A DNA stretch of 64,000 bases. Origin: Mortierella sp. BCC40632. Lineage: Eukaryota; Mortierellomycota; Mortierellomycetes; Mortierellales; Mortierellaceae. The notes below the pieces were generated by a model that saw only the letters and a list, made by a program, of their open reading frames with translations, searched no databases and was not told the DNA's origin. The position numbers and the translations under genes are program-made. How positions within the stretch are numbered: the stretch's first letter is position 1; each line of letters starts with the position of its first letter. Positions 25,997-37,743 of this stretch are shown here, one piece after another. Where the stretch lies: contig WAEK01000005.1 in assembly GCA_011634665.1 (NCBI GenBank), positions 1,578,501 to 1,642,500 on the forward strand, given 5' to 3'.

Positions 25997-26872
25997 CTGG
26001 CCAGAGCATACCAAAGGGACAACGAAGAGAACAGAACAAGAAAGAAGGCTACCAGAGACCTCTGCCAGCTCTGTGAAAACGAACAAGAGTAAGAACAGAA
26101 AAGAAAGAGGAACAAGGTGGAGGCAGGAAAGGGAGAGCCTCATGAGCTGGCAGTGGTCGGTGGAGCGACGAATAGTAGTGGCAGGGGAAGGGAGTGGGGA
26201 GGTTGAAACGGGGAGAGCTGAAGAGAAAAGAAGAGAAGAGAAGAGAAGAGAGAAGAGAAGAGAGAAGAGGTTAAAAAGTCAGGCTGGCGGAGGCTTTGAC
26301 TCTCTCTGGCCAGAGGCAGAGGCAGAGGACTGAGTTGGGCCATACCCTGGACCTGTGACATCCCCTCACACCGCCTCACAGGTTTTCTCCAGGCGCTGCA
26401 GATCCGTACTTTGACTAGACATGCCCTCTGAGTGAGGGAGAGCCTCCCACTTTGTGTGGTGGGCCAGGGCTGCTACTCTCAAGTCTCCCTTCATCCATCT
26501 CACTCGCTACCCCTCACTCTCTATCCCTACCTCTCTATCCATACCTTTCTCCCTCTATCTTTCTCTCTCTCTGTTGCCTGCTCTGACTTTTGGTCAAGAC
26601 TCTTTGCCACATGTAACAAACATTTCGAGATCTGCATGGTGTACTACATTAGCACAGCCAGATGCACACACATACACAAATGCACAACCGAGGTGTATCT
26701 CCCCTTCCTTTCTTCTCTAGCTCGTCCACAAAGAAAGGACCCTTTTTTGAACAAACCAACTTGTCTCTGGTATCTCTTTTTTGAAAAACCCTCTTTTTTT
26801 CCCTCTTTTTTTTTTCTCTCTCTCTCTCTCTTTCTTTCTCTTTTTTTCCTTCCTCCTGGGTCTCTACACTCT

Positions 26873-27152
26873 TGTTCGAGAGTATGATAGGGACAAAGGC
26901 AACAGAGCTGAGAGAATACCATTTGCAGAAACGGCGCACAGCGATAGCACAGTCCAAGACCATTCGCCTGCTGATGGGCCAGGACGCGACAGAGTTCCGA
27001 GACTTGCTCCGGTTGGAGAGGACCAAGACAGCACAGCCGCCGCTTCGGTCGGAAGAGGTACTCCTACTCCTGCTCCTCCCTCTGGCTCGGAAAAAGCAAA
27101 CACTCGCACAAGGCACACACCAATCGGATGGCGTTATCTTGGCCAAGACTGA
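26873..27152 (+). CDS. Possible terminal exon of an unrecognised gene
   Basis: After a long pyrimidine tract and an AG, an open frame of about 90 codons runs EYDRDKGNRAERIPFAE then a Pro/Ser/Thr/Gly-rich stretch to the end TPIGWRYLGQD. Base use is unlike the flanking repeats and resembles a disordered protein tail. Another plus-strand frame is also open here, so the assignment is weak. Confidence 0.25.
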
Positions 27153-27894
27153 AAAGAGTCAGCGCTACTGACTGTGTGCGGTTTGGATTGCGATCTGGCC
27201 CAACACGTCGGGACCATTCATGCGTCCTCACCTCTCTTTCCACTGTGGGGGTCCGACCACCCTACTCTGCTGCGTCCCTCGGTTGGTCACTTGTTCTTCC
27301 TCCGTCTTCTCTTCATTCTATTCAGACTATCTCACTCTCTCCTCTGACATGTGTGAGTGTGCGCTAGTCTTTTCTGCTGCGCACTCTTACTCTCCCGTTA
27401 CTCGCTCCACTGCCGACTGTCCTCCGAGAGAGAGGGAAGGGCAGTTCAGGTTAGAGAGGGTTCTCATGATCACCGCTCTAGTAGGTTTCAGACGTTGCGC
27501 ACTGACCGCTTTTTTCTTTTCTGTTCTCTGTCCTCAGCTTTCTGTTCTCTTTTTCTCTATTCCCCGTCCTGTTCTCTGTTCTCTGTTAGCTCATGTCTCC
27601 AGAATAGTGGATGGACGGTAGCTTTGTTTGTTCGCGAGGACAGAGCAACCGTGGGACTATTCAATGTATTTGAATCGGTGAAGCACGCGCCCACTCATCG
27701 TTCTGTTCCTCTCTTTGCTCTGTCGTTCCTTCGCTCTGCACTACCAGAGAATGAAAGACATATTCCAAGTAACCATGACGACTACCCACAACTTTCCCCA
27801 GACATGAGAAGAGCGGCGGTTACAGCGATGGCAGACAGAGGTTCTGAATGAATGTCCTGCTCATGAGCGAACATGGTCGCCCACAATACAAACA

Positions 27895-27895
27895 A

Positions 27896-27974
<79 letters not shown>

Positions 27975-28035
27975 GGTAGACAGGTAGACAGGTAGACAGG
28001 TAGACAGGTAGACAAGTAGACAGGTAGACAGACAA
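27895..28035. repeat. ACAG tetranucleotide microsatellite grading into ACAGGTAG octamers
   Basis: Perfect (CAGA)n from about 27900 to 27975, then six units of an 8-bp variant to 28031. The change of unit inside one tract shows point mutation followed by re-amplification. Not a CRISPR array: there are no spacers. Confidence 0.9.
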
Positions 28036-28400
28036 AAAAAAGAAAAAGAAGGCAATCTACACAAGAGGAGAGGGTCCCGATGAACCCTGAGAGAGAGAGA
28101 GGAATGGAGGGAAATATGGCCGATCTTCGAAGAGTATGGCAGAGTAAAACGTAGCTGAGATACTTCACAGTGGAGAGCGAGAGTAGACGCGTGAATGGCT
28201 TTGGCTTGCCAGGATGGATCGCTCACTTAAACCATGTGCGGCTGGATGGCCTGGCTACATCGAGGGTTGTCTATATTGAGGGTGGTAGCTCTGGTTCATG
28301 TCAGACTCTAGCAAAGAACCAAGGCAACGGCACTGAGGTGGTTCGACCTGGTCAATTTGTGCCTTCGTATGCGCGCGTGTGTGTGTGCTTGCTTGCTTGC

Positions 28401-28676
28401 TTAGCTTGCTTTTACACTTTTGGCTGGAGCCGCTTGAGTCACCCCCTGCAACGCTGCCTGAGCCTTTGCCAGAGCTTCCACCGGAGCTCTAACGGTATGT
28501 GGCGCCAGTGGTACCCACAAGGTCACTGATGACTGTGGATGGGCTGCAGCACCCATTTCGAGGATACCAGAGCTGGCGTCAATTCTCACATCAACTATTT
28601 CAAAGTCGGTAATTTCATATTCGAGCCAAATCTGAGAGAGGGTCACTTGACTGTTTGCCACACGGTCTTGGCGCGT
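28401..28676 (-). CDS. Possible coding remnant, no family recognised
   Basis: Open frame beginning KKTRQDRVANSQVTLSQIWL and continuing EYEITDFEIVDVRIDASSG, then SVTLWVPLAPHTVRAPVEAL and an Ala/Gln-rich end before the stop. The residue mix is that of a folded protein rather than of a repeat translation. No ATG starts it, and upstream lies only GAGAA-type repeat DNA, so it would be 5' truncated or the remnant of an exon. Confidence 0.3.
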   Translation of the reverse strand, partial: TRQDRVANSQVTLSQIWLEYEITDFEIVDVRIDASSGILEMGAAAHPQSSVTLWVPLAPHTVRAPVEALAKAQAALQGVTQAAPAKSVKAS

Positions 28677-28773
28677 CTTTTTTACTTTTACTTTTTCTTT
28701 TCTTTTTTTTTCTTTTCTTCTCTTCTCTTCTCTTCAGACCCCTTCCTTCCCCCCCCCTCCCCTACAAAAAAAC

Positions 28774-28880
28774 ATGGACGTGGACCAGGACCAGGACATG
28801 GGACCAGGACCAGGACCAGGAATGAGCAGGGACATGGACATTCGGACATTCGGACATGGAGATGCAGGACCAGGAGAACA
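28774..28880. repeat. GGACCA-type hexamer repeat
   Basis: Imperfect tandem GGACCA/GGACAT hexamers, for example GGACCAGGACCAGGACAT at 28781. Embedded in non-coding low-complexity DNA. Confidence 0.7.
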
Positions 28881-29957
28881 GGACCCCTTCCCCTTTCTGC
28901 TCACATATTCCGCCACCGTTCATGGCCGCGTGGTTCCCAGCTGCAGACGGCGGACCTCCGACTATATTCTTATTCCTTTGAAGTCTCGCCGTCACTCTCC
29001 TCCTCCCCTCCTCCCTCTTGTTCTCTTTTTGTTCCCCTTATCTGGCATGGTGCGTGGTCAGAGCTGAGTGTGAATGACCAGCCAGTGTTTCCCCCATGGA
29101 CACCGACCCCAGGGGGTGTCGACTGTCCTGGGAATCTCTTTTCAGTTTCCACTCGGTGGATTACACTTTATTTTTCTTTCCCCCCGGCTTCCTCCTCTTT
29201 ATCCACATGGGACAACATCCACGCCTGTGAGTACACTCTGAACGGACGATACGATGCCCTGGGTCGGACCAGCGTATTCGTAGGGCCGGTGTCGATGGTG
29301 TCGTCCACACCCGCCTCCCTTGAGCTCCCCAAGCGAGCTCGGGCTCCCGTTCGGATGTGGAAAGTGGCCGTGGAGGTTGGACCGGATAGAGAGAGAAGAA
29401 GGTCATTATCTTTTGTGCTGGGTGCTTCTTGTCTAGAGTCTTCAGACTCGCACCTGGGCAATACGACGGTCCATACAAGGGGTCTGGCGAGGTGTCTTTG
29501 GTTGAGGGAGGCCGAGGACACATCAACAGACCCTGGATTCCTAGGGGGTTCTATGTTGGCGGTGGCACTTCTAGAGGGTAAAGAAGAAGATGCAAACCCA
29601 ACAAGAACGGGGTGTCATGGTTTGCAGCCTGCTCGAGGCACACCCTGCATAGCCTGGTGATACTCTTCACTTCTTTGATGAGCAGAGAAGGGTTCCAGGT
29701 GAACTGATGGCAAACCAAAGTTAGAGGAAAATAAACTAAAGGTAGAAATGAAGGAGAACAATCAAGACATGGACCGTGGCATAGAGTCATAGATATTAGC
29801 TATAGGTGTCGAAATCGTGCCATTTAGATCTTTTGAATTAAACACTGTATGGAGACTAAGTAAGTTCAACGAGAATATCTAAAGGAGTCCCAGGAATTTA
29901 GTAGTCCTTTCAAACCATGAACAGACAGCTTTCTTTTTTCTTTTTCTTTTTCTTTTT

Positions 29958-30092
29958 TTTTATAGACCTCATGCAAGGTGCCACGGTCGTCGGGGGTACT
30001 AGTTGAGGTAGACGGATGAGATGCTGCCATAGTCTCTGAAGAGGCTAGGGAGGCAGGACGATGCAAGAGACTGAAATAAAGTAGGATGACTC
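29958..30092 (-). repeat. Duplicated short block, copy 2
   Basis: Second copy of the 23150-23283 block, here just 3' of LIP3. A TTTCAG acceptor-like site precedes the conserved minus-strand frame LHRPASLAS...SHPSTSTSTPDD. A neighbouring TTTTTC tract interrupts the other side. Confidence 0.5.
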
Positions 30093-30222
30093 GGGCGTTC
30101 AGATGTCAAATATCTAGCCTCTGTTTTCAATAATCTTTTCGCTTCTGTCATTGTCTGAAAAAAAAAAAAGACAGCCTTTTTGGCATTCGGTATGATATGT
30201 CGAAATACTGATATTTATTTTT

Positions 30223-32896
30223 TCATTCGCTGGTCCTCATTTGGTAAATATTACCATAGGTGGTTAAAGGGAAAACACGTTGAGGCGGGACAAAGGGACA
30301 TGGAGGTTGGCGAAAGCTTTCAAAAGAGTCGCGCGCGCTATAAAGCCTGTGATTGTAATCCCTAATAGAATGGGAGGCCAAACCAAAACCCAAATTGACA
30401 ACAGTTGTCATTTGTTTGTATGGTGCCTCCATCAAGTCAAAAATTGACCATTTTCTATTGCTGTTGGGGTTTCCATCGACCAAGCTTTCTTGGATGATTG
30501 CATTTTCATCTATCTCTTCTTGACTGGGCTCGGAATCGCCACTCGAGGCCGTAGAGAGCCTGATAATGGGTTGCTTCCTGATATCGTCTGGGAGTTGAAC
30601 AAGATATCCGACATGTTGATAGTCCAGTAGAGAACTCCTGTGCTTAGATTCTGGATCTGCCTTATACCCTTCTAACCCAGGGGGCGATCTAGTCACTATT
30701 GTTCAGACCAAAGATACAAATAAGATCAGGGTTAGATCCACAGTTGAAAATGTAAGATAAAAAGAGAGTGGGAAGCCTTTGGGTTCGGTTCGACTGTGAT
30801 CTTACCTGGATCGTATTCATTTGCAATGCGCCAGTAAGCGGGGCAGTAAGGTCTTTTGGATAGGAGCCTCTGGTTCTTGGCAAATGCTTGTTGAAATGTT
30901 GTATCTCCGACCTTGGGACTGCCAAATGTGTAACAGCCTCGAAGAATCACCAGGCTGGTCTTCCTGACCTCCATGCACTTCCCACAATGTCTCCCAATGT
31001 TACAGTACTCGCAATCTTCATTGCCGCACTCGCCACAGTATTCGCCACACCTTTTACAATCCTTTCGTTGCCTCCAATCGTCGCTGTTCTTAATTTTGTC
31101 ATCGCCATTTCTCGGGACTCTGCATTCATCACAGCCCTTGAGTAGAGCGAGAGCCTTCTCGTACGTTTTCATTTTATCATCACGGCAACTCTTGCAGAAA
31201 TCCCGCCAGTCGGTGAAGGTTGCTCTTGCTAACTTGCAATGTAGGCAGTCCCTGCAGTCTTTCCAGTCTTCAGAGTCACAGCGGTGGCACAATTTGCAAG
31301 CAACCATTCTCGAGTAGTTCTTGAGGAACTGAGTGATCATCACGTCAAGCACCATATACTCTCCATCGACAAAGAAATCTTGATCGGCCTCATTTAAACC
31401 GCGTACCAATGGGTCGTCCCGAGTGATAACGGTCTGTAGACGTGCCATGACCAGGGATGCCAGGGCACCGCCAAGAGAATGTCCTGTTATCCAAAAATGA
31501 GAAGGAATGTCACCATAGACAGGTATAAACATGAGTAGGTTCCGTTTCCTGAATGCCTTCTCAAAGATATGGAACATTGTGATGTTCAGTGCACATGCTG
31601 GTCCTTCAAAAATGAATCGACTTGTGGCGAATTTGGAGGAAGTATTAAATAAAAGATGGTAGAAACCCTGATGGACTTCTCCCTCAAGGTACTTGGCGTG
31701 ACGACTGCAACCTTTGATGCATCTGCTATTGCATTTCTTGATGCTGTGGATGTTACAGATCTTTTTGCAGGTGTCATCACACCTATTGTGGATATCCGTA
31801 GGGGTAGTGCATTCGGGCCTGCAGCTGTCAATACAGGTTCTTGAAGCTTTTCTGTAATGGCTGCAAACCTGGGTGCAATTATGACCGCAATCATTGTGTT
31901 TCGCTTTGCAGTGATAACAAATTTGGGTGCAATCGATCTCACATTTCCGATCACAGTAGGTGTGGCGGTAGCAGATCTTGTGGCACATTTTGTCGCAGAC
32001 CTCATCCTTGTTGCTGTGGCGGTGGAATGCAGCATCGGTTAAACATTCCTCTAGGCACGGCCAAAAAAAAAAAAAAAAAAAAAAAAGAGAGAGAGAGAGA
32101 GAGAAAGTCAAGTCAGTTATGGAAATCTTAATCTTGATAAATTTGATGTAGTTGAGTAGACAATAGTGAAACACTCACCAAAAAGGTCGATGGTTGTTCC
32201 TTTGAAAACCAACGTGATATAGTCTTTCGATCTGCTGCTTACTATCATGATTGCATTAGACTGCTTGGGTTTGTTGAATTTATGGAATTGTTCCCATGCT
32301 AATACCATGCATTCCAAGCCCATCCATTTTAGCACCTCTTGTACATCAGGCTTCCTATCGTCTGCTGAATAATAGGCAAAACTGGATACACAGAGCAATA
32401 TCGAGGCAACATAGTAGTTAAACGTTGGCTTGCTGTCCTTCCTGTCCTTGATTTCATCCCGAGCTCTATCGTATTCTTGCCTTCGTCTTACTGTTGTAAT
32501 GGTTGCACATAAAATTGTTGTTAGAAGACAAAACGATTTCTGAAGCATCTACATCTTTACCATGGATCACTCTCTCTTACCTAAGAATTCATCGGATTGC
32601 CAGCATTCAGACAATGAGAACTCTTGCTTTCTGGGAGCTTCAAGAAATTGAGAGACGATCCTTTTGACCTTCAGGCTCGAACCACACAGTACTACGACTG
32701 GCACTATGATAGGCAGGGTACTCATTGCAAATGTCTTGCTGAAAAGATTATCGCCCGGAATGCGCCTTGGGTTCCATACGAGATCCCGGAACAGCTTGAT
32801 ATGATGTCGAGCGTATTCGCGTCGGTTTCCGTATAGGTGATGTGATTCGCTCTCTCCGAGTTTATAGTAGTCATTGATGATTTCTGACTTTGACAT
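30223..32896 (-). CDS. LIP3: third paralogue of the Cys-rich lipase-like family
   Basis: Exons 32896-32581, 32490-32179, 32050-30806, 30695-30223 (781 aa), all introns phase 1. TM FAMSTLPIIVPVVVLCGSSL. Triad motifs GHSLGGAL, NEYDP and DYQHVGYLV are retained. The oxyanion strand reads FKGTTIDLFEECL after splicing. Cysteine insertion 1 has the same C-x3-C-x3-C rhythm (CDKMCHKICYRHTYCDRKC). Insertion 2 is about 10 residues longer than in LIP1 (exon 3 is 1,245 bp). The region after the second hydrophobic segment differs most from the other copies, so exon 2 is the fast-evolving part. Intron 2 contains a long A-run plus GA repeat (32062-32104). Confidence 0.85.
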
Positions 32897-33155
32897 AGCT
32901 GCGGTATTCTGGGGACTTGGTTGAGTTGTTCAATGTTGCACTACCAAGCGATACTTGAGATCAGGTGTATGAGGAAAGTTGAGGATGGAGTTCGAAGATA
33001 TACGGATTTGATGATGTGAAAGACAAAAGACAGAAAAGACGAGGAGGGTGTGATCGTATTTAAATCTAGAAGGGCATCTGTATAGTTTGTGTGTTGCCTT
33101 TCAAACCAAAGCAGGAAAAAGAATGCATGTCTCTCTCTCTCTCTCTCTCTCTCTT

Positions 33156-33238
33156 TTTTCATGCAAAAGTTGCATTTACCGCGGACATACACTCCGTTGT
33201 GCTGACTGTTGACTGCAGGCACCCCTATTTAAGGTTGG
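33156..33238 (-). promoter_or_regulatory. Conserved LIP promoter module (LIP3)
   Basis: Read on minus: TATA-like CCTTAAATAGGGG (33222-33234), TGTCCGCGGTAAA (33173-33187) and TTTTGCATGAAAAAA (33155-33169). Same order and distance to the start as in the other copies. Confidence 0.5.
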
Positions 33239-33687
33239 AGGATGCCAGGAAAGATGTAAAAAACCACCCACTGGGACTCATGCTCCCCTGAAGGCTGGCG
33301 CAGGCTCCCACAGCCTACGTGTACCGCTGCTGATGTCCCTCCCCCCTTCAAAAACACACATGGGATTTACTCTTCCCATCTTGATCCCATTGCTTGTTTT
33401 CCTAGCCAAGAGTGGACCTGTGGATGGAAACCTCAAAAGAAACATTCCTTCTAAGACTCTTTCGAGGACTTTTGATGAATAGACCACTGGGTTTTCTCAG
33501 GCGTACAACCATCATGACAACTGTATTTGGTGATACTACTGTTGAAGTGCATCGGTTGCTCTTCTCGGTCGAGAAGTGGAAATACATGAGGTGCATGAAC
33601 CAAGAAAAGGGAATCAGGGTCGCGTAAAGACGTGGCGGTGGAATTGGAAAAAGGGGGGACAGCCCAAAGCGTTGTCCAGTGGTTGGG

Positions 33688-33719
<32 letters not shown>

Positions 33720-34336
33720 AAAAGGCAACATGGAGAAAAAAGAGGGCATTGGATACTACATGGACTGAGAATTCTAGGGACATGCAATGCAGTGATGGTG
33801 TGGCGAAAAGAGATCAAATATGCATAGTGCATGAAAGATGAGCAGAGGATAGGAAAGTAACCAGGGCGCAGGCAAATCGCGAAGCAGAAAAGAGAAAGGA
33901 GGCGATGCACTGCACCTCAACAAATAAAGGAACGTGGGGGGCCGTGCACATGAGATGAGAACAGGCAAAGGAGAGACATTTGGACAGATCTAGTGACATC
34001 CTCAAAGGACCGAGGGAACTCTAACTTGGCATTGAAGAGTATACCGGCAGCCTTTGACTCGCGAGTAATAGCGTTGATCAAATGTCTGATACCACAGCAG
34101 TCCATCCAGGTCCAAAGCGATCAAAAGCGCAAAGAAGTGTCACAGCAGTATTGTAAAGGGTAAGGTGTCAAGTTTTTATTTTGAAAGGCCGAGGGACACA
34201 TTCATGGGGCTACAAGCAGCTAGAGATGGTGACCACCAGGGAATGGATCTCTCCTCTTCTCTCACTACTCAGATTTGCAAGTGGTATATCCCAAAGATCT
34301 TGAAATGACTCTCTTTTGGACTTTTCGTATGATATC
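33239..34336. other. LIP3 upstream flank
   Basis: Contains GAACCAAGAAAAGGG and GTGGCGGTGGAATT, shared with the LIP2 and LIP4 upstream flanks, an A-run of about 28 (33689-33716) and a GGCGATGCA-containing block at 33900. No gene recognised. Confidence 0.45.
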
Positions 34337-37300
34337 TCAAAGCAAGAATACCTCTTGATTTCCAATTCCGGAATCTACACGTCTGTTTGGGTTTGGATTG
34401 CCATCAGGCACACGGGACCAGGAGTGATAATTTCTGGTCGGGTCGTAGAGACTTTGAACCTGATGGTAGCTCGCAAATAGCTCGCGCGCTCTGTAGAGTC
34501 TGACGTTGTACTCTTTAGCAGAATGCGAAGGTAAACCAGTAACCAGATTTCCTGCATTTGCCATCCACCTGTACGGTGCCTGGATTGTGTTGAAGATTGA
34601 CCAGGTCCTTCGGGAATGCCCTGAACCATTACTCAAGGTACCATAGCCATTGGTAGCTGTCTCCTGGCGCAAGGTTTTTTGGATGGCTGCATTTTCAATT
34701 TTCTCCTCTGAGCTGTGATTGGATTCATCGCTCGAGGCCGTAGAGAGCCTAATGGTGGGTTGCTTCTTGTCGTCGTCCGGGAGTTGAACAAGATATCCGA
34801 CGTGCTGATAGTCCAGTAGAGAGCTCCTGTGCTTAGATTCTGGATTTGGTTTGTACCCTTCTAACCCAGGAGGCGATCTAGTCACTATTGTTCAGACCAA
34901 AGATACAAATAAGATCAGAGTTAGATCCACAATTGAAGAAGGAAAAAAGAAAGAAAAAGAAAGCCCTTTGGGTCCTACTTGACTGTGGTCTTACCTGGAT
35001 CGTATTCATTTGCAATGCGCCAGTATGCAGGACTGAAGGGTCTTTTGGACAGACGTCTCTGGTTCTCGGCAAATGCCTGTTGAAAAGTTGTATCTCCAAC
35101 TTTGGGGCTGCCAAATGTATAGCAGTCTCGTAGGATCACCAGACTAGTCTTCCTGACCTCCATGCATCCCTTGCAGTGTTTCATAGTCTTGCAGTATTCA
35201 CAGTTGCTGTTGCCACACTCGCCACAGTATTTTTTGCACTTTTTGCAATCACACTTCTGCCTGTGATTTCCGTCGAATGTGACATTGCAATAAACACATT
35301 CTCCAAGCGGCTCATCCATCTCGTTCACCATTGCTTCTCTCTTACTCTTGCAATCCGAGCAGAAATCTTCCTCGATTGATCCGCCTACTAAGATTCCTCT
35401 CTCCGTCTTGCAGAAATAGCAATTGTTGCAATTCCTCCAGTCTTCCGTATCACACTGGTGGCACATTCTGCAAGTGTTCATTTTCCGGTAGTTGGTGAGG
35501 AATTGAGTGACCATCACGTCAAACACCGTGTACTTTCCATCGACAAAGAAATCCTGATCAGCCTTGTCTATATCGCGTACCAGTGGATCTTCTCGAGTGA
35601 TAATGGTCTGTAGACGTGCCATGACCAAGGTTGCCAAGGCACCTCCAAGAGAATGTCCTGCAATCCACAGGTGTGTTGGACTTTTGACAGGCATTTCGTT
35701 ACGATACTTGAGGGCTTTCTCAAAGATCCGAGCCATGGTGATATCCATTGCGTTGACAGGTCCTTCGAAAAGAAATTGGTTTGCCACGAATCTGGAAGAG
35801 GTCTTAAACAACAGATCGTAGAAACCTTGGTGGACTTCTCCTTCAAGATACTTTGTGTGTCTATCGCAACCTTTGGGGCAACCCTCGCAATCCTTGTAGG
35901 TATGGGTGTCGCAGGACTTGAGGCACACTCCTTCTTTGCATTCCTTGTGATAGAAGGGGAATGTGCTACATTTTTTGGTGCATGAGTCACTGCATTTTCC
36001 CTTTGGAGTGACGTCGAAACGACTGCAGACATGAACGCAAGTGCCATCGCATTCTGTCTTGCCATCAGCCTTGCATTGGTGACAAACTTGGATACAAGTA
36101 CTGCCACATTTTCGATCGCAATAGGTGTGGAAGTAGCAGACCTTGTTACATTTTTCGCTGCAATTCTCATCGTTGTTGCTATGGCGATAGAATGCAGCAT
36201 CGGTCAGACATTCCTCTAGATATAGTCAAAACGAGATAAAAAGTCATGTTAGGATGGTTGCTTCTTTTGGTCAATCTTGTTTGGTTTCTTTGTTGAAAAA
36301 CAAAAACGGGAGGAGGGGAGGGGAGGGGATATGACTCACCAAAGTAGTCGATTGTCGTTCCTTTGAATACCAACGTGATAAAGTCATCCATTTCGGGGGT
36401 TATTGTCAACGCTGCGCCCTCTTGCTTGAGGTTCCTGAATCTTCCAGATCGATTATACGACATTTTCTTGGTCCACTCCCTGACTCCTTCAGATTCTTCT
36501 GTCACATTTTTGGTTAATTTTTCAACTTTTTCAGATTCCTCCAACATTTTCTTGGTCAGCTTTTTGATTCTTTCAGAACTGTTCAAAATATTCTCAGTCA
36601 GTTCCTTGGCTTCTTTAGATTCACCCGACATGGTCTTGGTCAGTTTCTTGGTCAGTTTCTTGGTCAATCTCTCGACTTCTTCAGAAACATCCGACATTTC
36701 CTTGACGAATCCCTTGCCTTCTACAGACTCATTCGGCATTTTCTCGAACAGTTTCTTGACCTTCTCCGAGTCATCGGACATACTCTTGGTCAATTTCTCG
36801 ATCTCCTCAGATTCATCCGACATTTCCTTGGACAGTATCTTGACCTCTTTTGATTCGTCCAACATTTTCCTTAACAGTTTCCTGACTTTCTCAGATTCAT
36901 CCGACATATTCTTGTACAGTTTTGTGATTTCCTCAGTTTTGCCCGACATTTCTTTGGCCAGTTTCTTGAATTTCTCGGATTCATCCGACGCGTTCTTGAT
37001 TTTTTCCGATTCTTCCGAAATTGTCTTGGTCAGTTTTATGACTTCCTTAGATCTACCCGCCATTACTTTGGTCAGTTTTTTCAATTCCATGGGTCCACTC
37101 GATCTCAGAATTTCAATTGGCCAATAGGCTACACTGGACATACAGAGCAACAGTGAAGCAATGTAGTAGTCAAACTTTTGCTCATAGCTCCCTTGGCCCT
37201 TGAATCCATTCCAAGCTTTTTGAACTTCTTCTTTTCGTGTACCATCTTTATCTGTTGTGTGGATGAAATTGTTATTAGAAGATGTTTGATATCTTAGATT

Positions 37301-37743
37301 CCTTCATCATCACTCCAGATCATTCTCTTACCGTTGAAATCCTTGTACTCCCAACGCTCCTTGATCGGGACAATTTCCTGATTGAAAACTGTCTGGGAAA
37401 TAAACTTCTTGATCCTCACGACTGAACCAGACAGAAACACGATGGGCAAGACGACTGGTAGTACACACAACGAATATGCCTTGCTGAAAGGATTATCTCC
37501 TGGAATGCGACTTGGGTGAGTTAAAAAGTCCCAGAACAAACTGATGTGGTGTCGAGTGAAATGGATTCGGCTCTTGCTTAGGCGGTGACATGTCTCTCCA
37601 TCCTTGCCTAGTTTTGAATAAAGACTCCATTCGGTCATCGGCTTCTTGGCTGGTTCTGGAGGTTGGCTTGTTTTGGACATCGGTGTCTCGGTCGGTTTTG
37701 GAGGTTGGCCATCTTGGAGCGGCACTCCTGATGTATCCGCCAT
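34337..37743 (-). CDS. LIP4: lipase-like paralogue with an added coiled-coil repeat domain
   Basis: Exons 37743-37332, 37251-36340, 36215-34995, 34884-34337 (1,030 aa), phases as in LIP1-3. TM YSLCVLPVVLPIVFLSGSVV. Triad GHSLGGAL, NEYDP, DYQHVGYLV. The start MADTSG is followed by a Pro/Lys-rich stretch with a repeated QPPKP/QPPEP motif that the other copies lack. Exon 2 is 912 bp instead of 312-348, because a tandem 14-residue repeat was inserted between the second hydrophobic segment (IASLLLCMSSVAYW) and the conserved WTKKMSYNRSGRF...FKGTT part. Both cysteine insertions are kept (for example CSEKCNKVCYFHTYCDRKC). The C-terminus is longer than in LIP1 and near-identical to the orphan exon at 22368. 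Confidence 0.85.
36465..37090 (-). repeat. 42-bp tandem repeat encoding two-heptad coiled-coil units in LIP4
   Basis: About 14 units of consensus KLTKxMSDESEEVE (14 residues, two heptads), for example KLYKNMSDESEKVR, ILSKEMSDESEEIE, KLTKKMLEESEKVE. One unit carries an 8-residue partial duplication (RLTKKLTKKLTKTMSGESKE). The frame is open throughout. Hydrophobic positions recur every 3-4 residues among Lys and Glu, as in a coiled coil. Absent from LIP1-3. Confidence 0.9.

Larger units (their letters stand above)
23284..29957. other. Long low-complexity interval without a complete gene
   Basis: Mostly purine- or pyrimidine-rich DNA, homopolymers (T-run of 27 at 23711-23737) and microsatellites. 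Four stretches of ordinary complexity, listed separately, have exon-like character (25003-25345, 25822-25996, 26873-27152, 28401-28676). They are on both strands and do not yet assemble into a gene. They may be relics of genes broken during the array rearrangements or exons too short to connect by eye. Confidence 0.4.

Noticed and set aside
27895..28035. Regular repeats that could suggest a CRISPR array
   Set aside because: A contiguous 4-bp/8-bp microsatellite without spacers, in a eukaryotic genome.
28539..29660. 373-codon plus-strand frame
   Set aside because: Begins in low-complexity T-rich DNA and translates hexamer repeats and mixed sequence without any recognisable domain. Competing frames are equally open.
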